NCBI GenBank assembly: GCA_021018995.1
Contig: CM037597.1
Span: 35,714,936 to 35,778,935, forward strand
Source: Chloranthus sessilifolius
Lineage: Eukaryota; Streptophyta; Magnoliopsida; Chloranthales; Chloranthaceae
Length of the DNA stretch: 64,000 nucleotides
Direction of reading: 5' to 3'
How positions within the stretch are numbered: the stretch's first letter is position 1; each line of letters begins with the position of its first letter. Below are positions 1-11,869 of this stretch, piece after piece. The notes under the pieces were generated by a model, which saw only the letters and a program-made list of their open reading frames with translations, made no database searches and was not told the origin of the DNA. The position numbers and the translations under genes are program-made.

Positions 1-1008
1 GGTAACCTTACTAGGAAAGTATAAGCAAGCCCCAAGGGCATCCCTAGTATCCCCAAACTACTAGATATCGGTGTAAGGTGGTGGGAGGAGGTCAAACTCC
101 TGCTAACCATAGAATGTGAGATTTTGATGGTGTCAAACATGACAGAGAGCTCAATCATGGCATCCCATACCACCTGAGAAAATGATTGTTACTTATCCCT
201 TTTAAAAGTCGTCAAGTATAAACTAATCCCCACATCATTGAGCCTTATCCCATTTTCACCCTTAATTTCCATTTTTGGACAGGAAGTCAGAACCCTCCTA
301 AGATATCCCTAGATATGAAACCGAAAACTCGTGAATGGTAGCTGATGCAACCACTTACTATCTACCGCACACCCCAATACTGGCTATGGGATAGGATAGT
401 TGTTGCTGAAGGTAGAACCCTGATATATGATTGATATGGCTAAACAACCTTCCCGGTTCGGAGACAGTATCTAGGAATTTTCTTGGCACCAACTCGCCAA
501 ACACACAAAACTCCTCATAGGCCCAAGTGCTCACAAAAGTCAGAAAGGCTCCATTACACCTCAACACTGGGGCATTTTTATTTTTTAAAAACCATTAGTT
601 TGAGACCCCTGCTTATTTACGAACAGGTGCAGAATAATGAAGTTATCACCTCAGGAAGACCGCTGAAGATACCGCACTGCCTATTCCTTCACGCTCCTAC
701 ACTGGGGCATTTTTTTTAGTTTTATAATTCTTCCTTCAGTTATTTGCTTTCCCTATTGCATTATTTTCCTTTTCTTGTAACGAAAAATAGTAGTACAAAA
801 AAAAAAAGAGAAGAAAAAAAATGATACAATGATCCATCCTTTATTATCAGACTTCGGTCTGAGACACCTCCTCCCTTGACAATCAACAAGAGGGAAAATA
901 AAATTACTAATAACTTTATCTTCATGTGCAGATACAGAGTAACCTTCGACTATTACTGGGCCAACTCAAAGAGCATCCCAAGTCCCGATAATAGGCGATG
1001 ACACCAAA
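1..1008. other. Unassigned non-coding repeat-derived DNA
   Basis: No convincing coding region is visible. Two short similar segments around 565-590 and 687-715 share the phrase CACTGGGGCATTTTT. The last bases before 1009 read, on the minus strand, as a two-base spacer followed by TGGTGTCATCGCC. That is where a primer-binding site would lie if the LTR at 1009 were also the 5' LTR of a second minus-strand element, so this stretch may be that element's leader. The family is not recognised. Confidence 0.35.
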
Positions 1009-3771
1009 TGTAACGATCCCCCAATTTCTACACTGTAGTACTAAGGGTCTAGTCAGCCATATGATTTTCATAAGACATAACTGATATAAGTAGTTCTGTC
1101 ATTTGTAGCACTTTGCATGTTAAATCAAAAACACACCATTACCTTTAAGTAGGTATGCTTCACATATAAAACTAGACCTAGCTAATTCGTTGGTCTATAG
1201 GATGCCACACATAAACAAAGCAAACTAGTAAAGGAGAATGGCTTTACACACTATTAAAGTTAGGCTTTTGTTTTGCCCAGACTTTTGTTCTTTGTCTTGA
1301 CCATGCCCCTTAGCTATGCATGAAACATTGGTATATCAAGCAATGAATTGAATTGAAATAGTAAATGAAGCGGCGAAATTAAATTACTATATAAGTATTT
1401 CTCAAAATACAGTTCTACCTTCATGCCTCTACATGAACAGAGAACCGATCCAAACCATCGATGATAGCTAATCATCATAGATGGTTCGCCAAAAAGAATT
1501 ATCCCAAATCTATATATATACATTGCTTAATCAAAACAAGGCTTGTAATACCAAGCCGTACAAAAATCTCTCAAAACTCTCAAAGCTGCACAACGGAGTC
1601 CTTAGAAGAAGTCCTCAGGAGGTGGCTCCAACTCGTCTCCAGGTGCAAGGTTCGACTCACCGGGGTCAACGTCTCCTGAAGACTCGGTAGCTACTAATAG
1701 TAGACCTGCGACATATAGTCTAAAGGGTGAGCTACATCCTAGCTCAATAGGGAACATAACACAGTTGAACATATAAATTACCACTCACATATATTCCATG
1801 ATATGCCATGCATGATGTGTCTATGCAGTTACTGATGAAAAACAGTTGAAAAGAATCACATTCTTACTGGTAGTTTACTCATATTTTTTACTTATTCATG
1901 AATAATGCTGAAAAGGCCTAAAGCAAACTAAACTTTCAACTTAAGTAATCCCCGAGCAATATAGCATCGAGCCCCGATGAGATACCCACCATCGTCATCT
2001 ATATAGACAGTTTTAAAAGTATTCCCTGGGAATATAAATAGTACCCAAGCCCCTTTCCCCTGGGGATTGGTGGCGGGGTTTCACTTGTCTCAACTCAACA
2101 CCCCTGGGGTGTGCTTATCGTACTGGATAAGCCTCCGACCTCTGAGCTTTTGCCGCCATCGGTCACGGATATCCGCCGTGTAATGGATATCCCTATCAAA
2201 CCTCAAATAACAAAAGTATCAGGTGCTTTACATATAGTTATTCACCGTGTAAGTGTGCTATCTTATATCAGTTAGGCCCTATCAAACATGATTCAATCTT
2301 GGATACATCCCTGAGATATATCCATTCACTTGCATCACACCTGATGCTCTTATCTCTTTACTTCCTCATCCCCTGGGGATGACTCATTATAATTACTCTT
2401 ATTGATGTCACACACACACACTTTTTTCACAAACTCTTAAGCAATAAAATATTTTGAATGGAATTCTATATCACTACATACATACTCTTGCAAAATAAAG
2501 TACATGTTCAAGGTGTTCCCTACCTCAAGTCTCTGTTTGATCATGCATCAAGGTCCCACGTGGCTCCTTGTGCCCAAGCTCACACGTACCACCTATGGTA
2601 CCACATAACATGTGAAATACATCACTAAAGATGTAATAAAGAAGGTCCAAGACCCTTCAAGAATCTTAAAGTCAAACTCAAAAGTCAACATAAACTGGCA
2701 CAGTCGATTAATCGAACTCCAACATCGATTAATCGAATCTGATTCGCTTAATCGATTTCCAAAATTGATTAATCAAAATTCAATATCGATTAATCGATTC
2801 TCAAATCGATTAATCGAGATTCCCATTCGATTAATCGAATTCCCATTCGATTAGTCGAATTTCTCTATTCTATCCAGTCGATTCTCAATTTGAGTAATCG
2901 AGTTTCCAAAATCGATTAATCGATCCCAAATCGATTAATCAAAATTCTAAATCGATTAATCGAACTCTCATTTTGATTAGTCGATTTCTCCAAGCTCTTT
3001 TCTTTTCTCCACTGGAGTTCACTGTAGGTTCCCAGCCGATTAATCGATATCCAAATCGATTAATCGAAATTCAAGGTCGATTAATCGAAACTCAATTCGA
3101 TTAATCGAGATCGAGGTCCTTTGACTTTTCAACTTCTTGGCCAAAATCGATTAGTCAAAACTCAATTTCGATTAATTGAAATGGTCAGATTCAGCCCCTT
3201 TTGGGCTGTTCTTCCCAATCTTTTTTCCCTTTCTTTTTCCTTCATTTTTCTAAGCCTTTATCCTATACTTTAACCCATTTCTAACTACAATCTAACCTTT
3301 CAATCTATGCATTTAAACTACAAGAATTTTACCTTCAATCGATCTCAATTTGATTTAAATCAAGTGGTTGGAAAGGCTAGGGCTCCAGCTTTGGCTTGAA
3401 CGGATCCCTCGCGTTGAATCGGCCTCTTTAATGCTTGAATCCCCCTTCCAATCACTCACAATCACTCCTTGCTCAACCTTCTTTACTCCTCTCTCTCTCT
3501 TCTTTACTTCTCTCCCAACAACCCAAAACATACACTTTAGGGTTATTAAACCCTTTTATTTCTCCTCTCACTTGTGTGTTGAGCACATGCACCGCGATAG
3601 GTGTATGTGACCTCAGATTTACATCACACACCACATTGTCACTCAAATTATCACATCCCTTCCGTTCATCACACTCTATGCTAACTATTTAACTCTTAAT
3701 TGGTCAAACCTGTGACCAATCGAGCACGGATCTCGAGGTCACTATTTAATATGATTTTTCGAGATATTACA
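1009..3771 (-). mobile_element. Element T, left LTR (3' LTR on the minus strand)
   Basis: From about 1330 to 3771 this sequence aligns with the right LTR at 11943-14229, with the same order of blocks and the shared terminus GATATTACA. Inside the element it abuts a PPT. It begins TGTAACGATCCC where the right LTR begins TGTGACAACCCGG. The 320 bases up to 1330 do not align with the corresponding 58 bases of the right copy, so the U5 end differs between the two LTRs. It is also longer because its palindrome array is expanded. No matching target duplication is found outside the two LTRs (CCAAA against CATAG), which fits a recombinant LTR. Confidence 0.8.
2704..3187. repeat. TCGATTAATCGA palindrome array in T left LTR
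   Basis: Roughly 19 copies of the 12-bp palindrome TCGATTAATCGA or one-base variants (TCGATTAGTCGA, TTGATTAATCAA) are separated by unrelated spacers of about 8-20 bases, with one gap of about 90 bases. On the minus strand it lies 0.6-1.1 kb into the LTR, in U3. The same motif recurs in the other LTR and inside the element. Confidence 0.95.
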
Positions 3772-3784
3772 TCCTCCGCACCTT
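3772..3784 (-). promoter_or_regulatory. Polypurine tract of T
   Basis: On the minus strand the sequence AAGGTGCGGAGGA directly precedes the LTR start TGTAATATC. Purine-rich priming sites in exactly this position start plus-strand DNA synthesis in Ty3 elements. Just upstream is the phrase TTTTCGAGGACGAAAATTCC, typical of chromovirus 3' ends. Confidence 0.85.
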
Positions 3785-4054
3785 GGGAATTTTCGTCCTC
3801 GAAAATAACCCAAAGGTGCGTAGGTCTGTGTCCCCCCCCACCACACTCTCAGGTGAGGCTGTCCAGTTGACTCCGATGCATCCAGGTAATTACACGAATA
3901 CAAGCATAGAATATAATGTTACGAAAATGAAGAATTTACACCAAAATTTTTTATTTCTATTTATATCTAAATTTTTTTTTTTACAATGCGCCAATAAGTT
4001 GGCATACAAAATATAGATGCATACAATAACAACTCAAAAATGAGAGCACGAGGC

Positions 4055-5666
4055 TCATGCAGTCCCCTCATCAGGCTGGTCCGGTGCTAGAGCAGGCTGC
4101 TCTATCTGAGCTGACGGTGCTATGGGGCCTGGCGGGGATGCTAGAACTGGCTGGCTGGCCTGTGGTGGTGAAGTCTGTGGTGGCTGGGTAGTCAGAGGTA
4201 ACGGCGGCTACTGTAAGTGCGGCGTCACTGTCGGCGGAGCTGATGTAGATGTGGAAGGACCAGCGCCGGTAGTCGCGGTGGTCGAATGGAAGACGGGACC
4301 TCTGTGGAAGGCGATCCGTCCCGCAGTCCACTCCTCCTCCTAAGCGAGGTATCGCTAGTAGTCAAACGGGTAGATGTAGCGGAGGGTATGGAACATAAGG
4401 AAGTCCATCCTCCGATTCATCCACTCGTTGTTGGCCTCCATGCGTGCCAACACCTCCTCGATGGTAGGACCGGATGGAGTTGCGCGCCGACGGTAGGACG
4501 ATGTGGGTGTAGCGGGTGCGGAGTGAGCTAGCAGTGTCGGTGAGGCTGTGGTATGAGAGGTAGCCCTCTCCACTGATGGCTCGGCCGGGTGTGCCCCACC
4601 CACGGGTGGGTCCTGATGTGGCGGTGGGGGTGGTGGTGGTGCTACTGCTACTGCTGGAGCCAGACCCGGAGCCGGTAGAGTCCACTTCAGTAAGTTGTAG
4701 CTACGGGTCCATGAAGACTTCGAAAACATCTTCACTCGGTCCGTTGCCCGCACCTCGTGGGGCGATATGGTGTAGGAGGGATCGTCGGAGTAGCACTCCA
4801 ACATGCTCGAGATGAGCCGAGCATAGGGCATCTTCTCCTTGGGCCTTAAGTTGCCCTTCATTAACTTTCCCTTAATATATCTCATCCCCTCGAGGATGAG
4901 CATGGTGGTGTCGAACCACCGGCCATAGAAGGCCGCATACAGTGCCTGCTGCACCATATCTATCAGCTCGGTGTCGTGCCGCAACGGGTAGAGGTTACAC
5001 TTGATTATGGAATCAAGCATCCACATGTAGTGGGAAAGGTCGATCCTCTTGATGGAGGATCCTGACCCCTTCTTCCCGTTGGTCATGCGGGTCATAATCT
5101 CTTCAAACCTAGGGTCCTCCTCAAAGGGTGGGAATAGGGTGGTCTCAGGGGTGAAATCGAGGTAGCACTCGAGCACCTCGTGTATGTGGCGATGAGTGAT
5201 CGTGTATTCTTGACCCTCTATGTTGGTCAAGATCACGTTGTCGGTAGGGCCATCGATAAGGCCCTAGAAAAACAACCTCACCAATCTAGGGTAGTAAGAA
5301 CCTCGGATTGGTTTGAGAAGGTTGCCGAGATCGGCATTCCTAAGATAGTTGCGAGCCCATTGGGTCTCGCCTGGTACATCGGGATTTATGAAGAGGGTAG
5401 GGGTCAATGAGGTACTCGACCTCAAAGGTCTTTGCGGCCCACCACTCATTGGGTTGTACCACATTAGTGGGTGGTGGCGGCATAGGGGTAGACTTGCGTG
5501 AAGACCCGCGTGAAGACGCGCTTGTCGACCCGGACGTGGTGTCCGATGTCGATGGTGATGGGGTCCTCATGGGTGATGGGGTAGGTGGTGGTGGTGCAGC
5601 GTTCTTACGCCGAACCGGAAGCTTAGAGGTTACCTTCTTCGAAGACAACTGGGTTTTGGGTGGCAT
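4055..5666 (-). pseudogene. Accessory ORF of T, plant putative-transposon-protein family
   Basis: This is an extra sense-strand ORF between the integrase region and the 3' LTR, not part of a standard chromovirus. I chose ATG at 5666 because it opens a basic, Pro/Ser/Thr-rich N-terminus (MPPKTQLSSKK). The globular core follows at about 5450-4720, with the landmarks KCNLYPLRHDTE, LILEGMRYIKGKL and MPYARLISSML. A Pro/Thr/Gln-rich tail runs to a TGA at 4055. One frameshift near 5400 and in-frame TAGs near 5265, 4353, 4338 and 4210 make this copy a pseudogene. The core matches the layout of the plant 'putative transposon protein' domain (Pfam Transposase_32, from memory) and resembles the accessory protein of element C. 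Its biochemical function is unknown. Confidence 0.7.
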
Positions 5667-5890
5667 TTTTAGTAAAATGGCAAAATTTAGGGTTTTCTCT
5701 AACTCAAATTGAAAGAAAAAGCTAATTTTAGGGTTTACCGTGGGTTTTGGATGCACTAGCACGTGAATCTGATCCGAAACACCAACCAATGTGCAACCCT
5801 AGGGCGTCAGATGGTTGGTGAAGAAGGAGAAGAAGAAGCGCCCAAAATCCAAAAACCTCAAATGATTTCGAATGGGGAGTGAAATCCCCA

Positions 5891-5904
5891 ATTATATATA
5901 TATA
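5891..5904 (-). promoter_or_regulatory. TATA box upstream of T accessory ORF
   Basis: On the minus strand CCTATATATATATAAT lies about 225 bp upstream of the accessory ATG. It is followed by a CT-rich stretch (TTCTTCTTCTCCTTCTTCACC region, plus coordinates 5818-5840) and an AACCCTAAA motif, as in plant 5' UTRs. The first array palindrome begins about 10 bases upstream. I infer a separate promoter for the accessory ORF. Confidence 0.55.
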
Positions 5905-5913
5905 GGCCCCGAC

Positions 5914-6612
5914 TCGATTAATCAAAATCCAAAGTCGATTAATCGAGATTCAAAACTAGGTTAAGCCGCAAGAAATCGATTAATCGATTTCCAAAATCGA
6001 TTAGTCGAAAGTCAAAATCGATTAATCGAAATCATTTCGATTAATCGAAATCGTATCCGTTTAAAAATTCAAGTTTTAGAGCTCACTGGCGCGAGCCAGT
6101 CAATTAATCGAAATCCATTTCGATTAATCGAAATTTCAAAATCGATTAATCAAAATTCACTTCGATTAATCGAAATCGTGTAGTCCTTTTCAAAATCTTC
6201 AGGATTCTTTAAGTTCTTCGATTAGTCGAACCATGGTTCGATTAATCGAAATCTCAAATCGATTAATCGAATTTCACATCGATTAGTCGAAATCATTTTT
6301 CTGACTTCAAATTTTCATAAGTCCCTTAAGTTATTCGATTAATCGAACTTCCCATTCGATTAATCGAAACGCAAATCGATTAATCGAAACCTCCTCGATT
6401 AATCGAAATTTCAGTAATTCCCTCTAAATTCTTCTAACATTCCCAATCTGTTCGATTAATCGAAAACCTAAATCGATTAATCGAAATTTCATTCTGTATA
6501 TTTTCTAACTCTTACTCAAGTTTCCAGTCACTGGCACATGCCAGTCGACTAATCGAACAAAATCGATTAATCGAAATTCCAAATCAATTAATCGATTTGA
6601 AATTCGATTTAT
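5914..6612. repeat. Internal TCGATTAATCGA palindrome array of T
   Basis: About 24 copies of TCGATTAATCGA and close variants fill the 700 bases between the pol stop (6830) and the accessory TATA box (5891). Spacers vary in sequence and length. Two hairpins with ACTGGC/GCCAGT arms are embedded at 6085-6100 and 6530-6545. There is no ORF in this stretch. Confidence 0.95.
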
Positions 6613-6829
6613 CGGTTTTGCCCAATTTCTGCAGATTCTCTGGTTCCTTGTTTATTTGATTTCTTTTGGTAGTGCATGATATCAAGTGATTCTTAGTTCC
6701 ACAAAACACATCATCAAGGTCATGTGTATATAAAAATTTGTTCCTTTATCATACTTTGATCAAAACTTTCCATTGAATTACAAGTATTGTTGAGATTCCA
6801 CAAACATGTTTGTAGTTTACATTGGATTC
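6613..6829. other. Short non-coding spacer 3' of T pol
   Basis: Non-coding sequence between the pol stop codon and the palindrome array. I see no motif other than T-rich runs. Confidence 0.5.
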
Positions 6830-9800
6830 TCAAGTCGTTGGAAACAAGGCTGGATATTGTTCTTTCACATCGGCCTCTTGTTCCCATGTAGCTTCTTCGT
6901 TCCAGATGATTTTTCCATCGAACAAGCACTAAGGGAATCACTTTAGTGCACAATACTTGTTCCTTTCGATCCAAGATTTCCACTGGTTCCTCTATCATGC
7001 TCATGTCCTCACACATGTCCAAAGGTTGACTTCCTAACACATGAGATGGATCGTTCACATACTTTCTGAGCATCGATATGTGGAAAACGTTATGTACCCG
7101 ATCAAATAGCGGTGGTAAGCCAATGCGATACGCAACTTCACCTACGCGTCCCAAAATTTCAAATGGTCCAACATAACGGGGACTTAACATCCCTCTCTTG
7201 CCAAATCTCATTACGCCTTTCATAGGTGACACTTTCACAAACACGTGTTCACCCACTTTATAGTCGACACTAGTCCGCTTGATGTCGGCGTAACTTTTCT
7301 GTCTGCTCTGTGCTGACTTCAGCCTTTCTCTGATTATTCGAACGACGGGTGGCATTGTCTTCAAGTAGTTCTGGCCCTAAAATAAATTTCTCACTTGTTT
7401 CTTCCCAGTTGAGGGGTGATTTGCATCGTCGTCCATACAGAGCTTCATACGGTGTCATGCCAATGCTCGTTTGGAAATTGTTGTTGTATGAGAATTCGAT
7501 CAACGGTAGATACTCATCCCAGTATCCTTGCATATCTAGCATGCACGCTCTGAGCATGTCTTCTATCACTTGGTTCACTCGTTCTGTCTGCCCATCAGTT
7601 TGAGGATGGAAAGCTGAACTAAAATCTAGTCGTATTCCCATTCCTTCTTGAAATTTCTTCCAAAACTTGGACATATATAGTGGATCACGATCTGAAACTA
7701 TGCTGCTCGGAATCCCGTGTAACCTTACGATCTCCTTCATGTATAATTCTGCCAATTTTCCTGCCGTATACATCATATTATATGGTAAAAAGTGCGCTGA
7801 TTTGGTCAATCGGTCTACGACGACCCAAATGGCATTGTGTCTCTTGGCAGTACGCGGCAATCTAACAATGAAATCCATCGAGATTGATTCACACTTCCAT
7901 TCTGGTATTGGTAAAGGCTGCAATAGTCCAGCCGGATGTCTATGATCAATCTTCATCTGCTGACAAGTCAAACACCGTGACACGTATTCGGCCACGTCTT
8001 GCTTCAAACCTCTCCACCAGTAGTTCTTTTTCAAGTCTTGGTACATTTTGGTGCTACCAGGGTGGATAGCATAATTTGACTTATGAGCTTCATCAAGAAT
8101 CATTCGTCTTAGATCGACATTGTCCAGAATGCAGAGACGGCCCTTGAACAATAAAGAACCATCTTCTTTTACTGAGAAGTCCGGCCTGATGCCCTCAATC
8201 ACGTCTTGATGAATCTTTGTTAATGTCGGATCTTTCATCTGTAGATCGTGGATATGCTCAAATATTACTGGCTTCACTGATATGTTAGCAAAAAAGGATC
8301 CTATATCTTTTGACTCAATGTTCGCATCGTAAAGTGCCAGGTCTTCCAATAATTTCCACCGGTGCATACTCAAAATCAAACAAGCTAACTGAGCTGAACC
8401 CTTCCGACTCAAGGCATCGGCTACTACGTCACTTTGCTCGGATGGTATCAGATAGAACAATTAGAATCCTTGAGAAACTCCATCCATCTGTGCTGTCTCA
8501 TGTTGAGCTCTTTCTGAGTAAACAGGTATCTGAGGCTCTTATGATCGGTGAAAATTTCAAACGTCTCACCATACAAGTAATGTCTCCAAATCTTCAGCGC
8601 AAAAATGACTGCTGCTAGCTCCAAGTCATGAGTCGGGTAAATTTTCTCGTGTTCTTTCAGTTGTCTTGATCCGTAAGCTATCACCTTCTTGTGTTGGTTG
8701 AGCACACAACCTAACCCATTGTATGACGCATCGCTATACACTGCGTATCCTCCACTACCTGAAGGAATCACTAGCACTGGAGCCGAAGTGAGTCTCATTT
8801 TGAGTTCTTGAAAACTCTTCTCGTATGCCTCACTCCACTCAAATCTTGAATCCTTTTATGTCAGCTTCGTGAGAGGTCCCGATATCTTTGAAAACCCCTC
8901 GACGAAACGTCGATAATAGCTTGCTAAGCCTAGAAAACTTTGGATATCGGTCACTGTCTTTGGTTGCTCCCATTTAACCACTGCTTCTATCTTTGCTGGA
9001 TCTACCGTGACACCATGCTTTGAGACATGTCCCAAAAAGCTAACCTCTTCCAACCGAAACTCACATTTGCTGAGTTTGGCATACAATTGGTGTTCACGTA
9101 GTGTCTGTAGAGCAATCCTCAAATGTTGTTCGTGTTCCATCTTAGATTTGGAGTATATCAAGATATCATCAATGAACACTACGATGCAGGAGTCCAAGTG
9201 TGGTTTAAACACTCGATTCATCAGATCCATAAATGACGCCGGAGCATTCGTCAACCCAAACGGCATCACAAGGAATTCATAGTGTCCATACCTGGTCCCC
9301 GAAGTCGTCTTCTGAATGTCCTCCGCCTTGACTCGCAACTGATGGTATCCAGATCTCAGATCGATCTTGGAAAAATAACTTGCTCCTTGCAGTTGATCGA
9401 ACAAATCATCAATTCTAGGCAAAGGATAGCGGTTCTTCACAGTGAGTTTGTTCAATTGTCGATAGTCAATGCATAGCCGCATTGACCCATCTTTCTTCTT
9501 GACAAACAAGACCGGTGCTCCCCATGGAGACACACTCGGTCTGACAAACCCCTTGTCCATGAGCTCTTGCAGTTGTTCTTTCAATTCCTTCAACTCAGCA
9601 GGAGCCATTCTATATGGTGCTTTCGAAATAGGCTCCATTCCCGGTGCTAAGTCAATGGCGAATTCCACTTCTCTCTCTGGAGGTCATCCAGGCAATTCTT
9701 CTGAAAACATGTCAGCGAAGTCTCGCACAACTTCTATCTCAGAAATGGCATTCTTTTCTTCCTTGTCCTCTTTTAAGAAGGCCAAGTATCCATTGCAACC

Positions 9801-10243
9801 CTTTCTGATCATTTTCTCGGCCCTTACTGCTGAGATCAGTGGCATAGGTGATGACCTCACTCCTTGAAACTGAAATGATCTTCTCGTGTTGGGTCTGAAA
9901 ATGATGACCTTGTTCTTGCAATCGACTGTTGCACTATGCTGCGCCAACCAGTCCATGCCAAGGATCACATCAAATCCTTGCATGTCCAGCAGTATCAACT
10001 TTGCTTCCAATTCGTGCACCTCTAGGTCTCGAACTGCTACAATGACGGATTTGCAAGCTAACTCCGTGTCCACTAACTCTCCAGTCGGAATAGACACAGA
10101 TAGGATGAAGTCCAACACCTCTGGAATAATCTTCATCCTCTTGGCAAAACGTGGAGTGACGAATGAGTGGGTAGACCCTGGGTCTATTAATACCCTCGCG
10201 TCATATCCAACAAAGCATCCCTTTTCATATATAGTTAAAGTAC
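6830..10243 (-). pseudogene. pol: T pol: protease, RT, RNase H, integrase, chromodomain
   Basis: Polyprotein for reverse transcription and integration. Landmarks in order: protease VLIDPGSTHSFV (about 10190); RT with [21 protein letters not shown] and the catalytic VFIDDIL (about 9140); RNase [14 protein letters not shown] with FTDHKSLRY (8750-8540); integrase zinc finger H..H..CLTCQ (8100-7960); integrase core SMDFI, SDRDPLY and TERVNQ, supplying D, D and E (7900-7560); GPY/F module LSPRYVGPF (7180); then a chromodomain-like tail EEATWEQEADVKEQYP ending at a TGA at 6830. The wording KGVMRFGKRGMLSPRYVGPF and the tail place it in the Tekay/Del chromoviruses. In-frame TGA at 9684, TAA at 8856, and frameshifts near 8425, 7360 and 6890 disable this copy. 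Confidence 0.93.
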
Positions 10244-10410
10244 CTATAGTATACATACATACATACAATAATTTACACATCAATTTACACCCCTAATTTA
10301 ATTATAAATTTAGTGTTTAGCAAAAGAAACTACACTATTCCTAGTGAATGCACCTTCTCTATCTAAAATTTTAATAAAATTAAAATTTCTTTAATTTAAA
10401 AGAGTCTCAC
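10244..10410 (-). other. Candidate spliceosomal intron between gag and protease of T
   Basis: A 167-base AT-rich block interrupts an otherwise continuous gag-pro reading frame. It starts CAAG|GTGAGACTC, a near-consensus plant donor, and ends ACTATAG|GTACTT, an AG acceptor. Removing it keeps the frame and joins gag-linker residues VIQ directly to GTLTIYE and the protease, the usual spacing in this clade. The block contains several stops. It could instead be an unrelated small insertion; no clear duplication flanks it. Confidence 0.55.
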
Positions 10411-11794
10411 CTTGGATGACGTCACGCACGTTCCATGCTTCCTGAGCAGTGACTACATAGGCTCTTCCATGAAAGATCGGCTTCCGTGCTTGAATGGGTC
10501 ATGGTGCTGCAACCAAAGCCGTCTTTCCTGTATCAGTCTCGGGGCAATCCTTGATCAAGTGGCCCACCTTGCCACATCGGAAACAACCCCTAGTCCCTGC
10601 TCTGCAATCCACCATTCTATGAGGCTTGCCACACATGGCACAAGTCTTTCGAGGCGCGGAAGAAACTGTACGAGAACCCTGTGTGATAGTAGCGCCAGTA
10701 GACATGGCAGGGCTCTCATAGCGCAAAGGTCTCCCCGACGCAAGTAATGGAAACCTCTGTTGGTGTTGTTGTTGCGCTGGCCTTCCGAAACCCCCTTGGA
10801 ACTGTGGTCTCTGATTTTGGGCCACGAACCTTGACTTTCTGTTCACCGGTTCATAGTTCCCTGATCTTCCTTGATCATTTCCTCCTCTCTGTTGCTCTCT
10901 CTGTCTATATCTATTTGTATTTTCTTATTCCACAACCAGTGCCTTGCTCATGACCTCTTCATAGGTCCTCAACTGAAATGGAGCTACTCCTCCCCTAACC
11001 TCAAGCTTCAAACCTTGCTGAAACCTTTTGGACTTCATCACATCGGTAGCGACGTAATCCGGAGCAAAACGGGCAAGTCGTAGAAACTCCACCCCATATT
11101 CTCTCATTGTCATTCTCCCTTGCACTAATTGTAGAAATTATATTTCAAGCTGATTTCTTACCACTTCTGGAAAATATTGTTTGTTGAACTCCTCAACAAA
11201 CTCCTCCCAAGTCCAGGGCAACTCCTGAGCCCGAGTCTGTATCACGGACTTCCACCAAGGCCCAGCCTCCCCGTCCAGCATGTAGGTTGCCCATCTAACG
11301 CTCTCATCTTCCGTGCATGCCAGCACGCTAAAGACCTTCTCCATTTCCATCAGCCAATTTTCAGCTGCCATCGTGTCTGCCTGCCCTGAAAATGAAGGAG
11401 GTCTCATCCTCCTAAACTCTGTAAAGGATGAGGGCACAGGCAGTGCGGGTCCTACAGGTGGTGTAGGTGGCTGCTGTTCTCTCGCTGCATGAGCTACAAA
11501 GGATGTGGCTTGTTGTGCCATGGCAGCTGCCATGGTCTCCATGGTATGCATCATCCTTTGTCGCTCCTCTCTGTCCTCTTGTCTTTCTCTAACTCTCTCT
11601 TGTTCTCTTTGATCTTGATCCTGACGATCTCGATCATCATCATCATGTTGTCTACTACTATTGCCCCCTGGGGCCTCGGTACCTCCTAAAGGCACTCTAT
11701 TGGTAGGAGAGATGTAATCATCTCCACTACGCAGACTCCTCTGTTGGCCTCCCCTTGGTCGGCCTCTTCCTCTAGACGACATTGACGGCTGCAA
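10411..11794 (-). pseudogene. gag: T gag (capsid and zinc knuckle)
   Basis: Structural protein that packages the element RNA in cytoplasmic particles. The ORF begins MQPSMSSRGRGRPRGG; the second Met at 11782 is an alternative start. A long charged Arg/Asp/Glu/Gln stretch (11690-11560) follows, then the retrotransposon gag domain (PPSFSGQADTMAAENWL, WTWEEFVEEFNKQYFP) and a CCHC zinc knuckle CFRCGKVGHLIKDC near 10590. In-frame TAA codons at 11138 and 10925 and a TGA at 10499 interrupt an otherwise single frame that runs to the candidate intron at 10410. Confidence 0.9.
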
Positions 11795-11869
11795 TTGAAA
11801 CTAAATTCTCGTTAGCAGAAGTCCCTATGTTCTGACAAAAGAATGATTGCAAGAATTGCTAAAAGAAAT

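Noticed and set aside
2704..3187. Regular short repeats with unique spacers, CRISPR-like at first sight
   Set aside because: The repeats are 12-bp palindromes with spacers of 8-20 bases inside a plant LTR. There are no cas genes, repeat length is wrong and spacer length is uneven.
3368..3692. Plus-strand ORFs in the T LTR (repeated at 13826-14096)
   Set aside because: They recur because the LTR is duplicated. CT-rich composition on the antisense strand and no protein similarity recognised.
4071..4815. Plus-strand ORFs opposite the T accessory gene (4122-4343, 4576-4815)
   Set aside because: Gly/Val-rich shadows of the Pro/Thr-rich minus-strand accessory frame.
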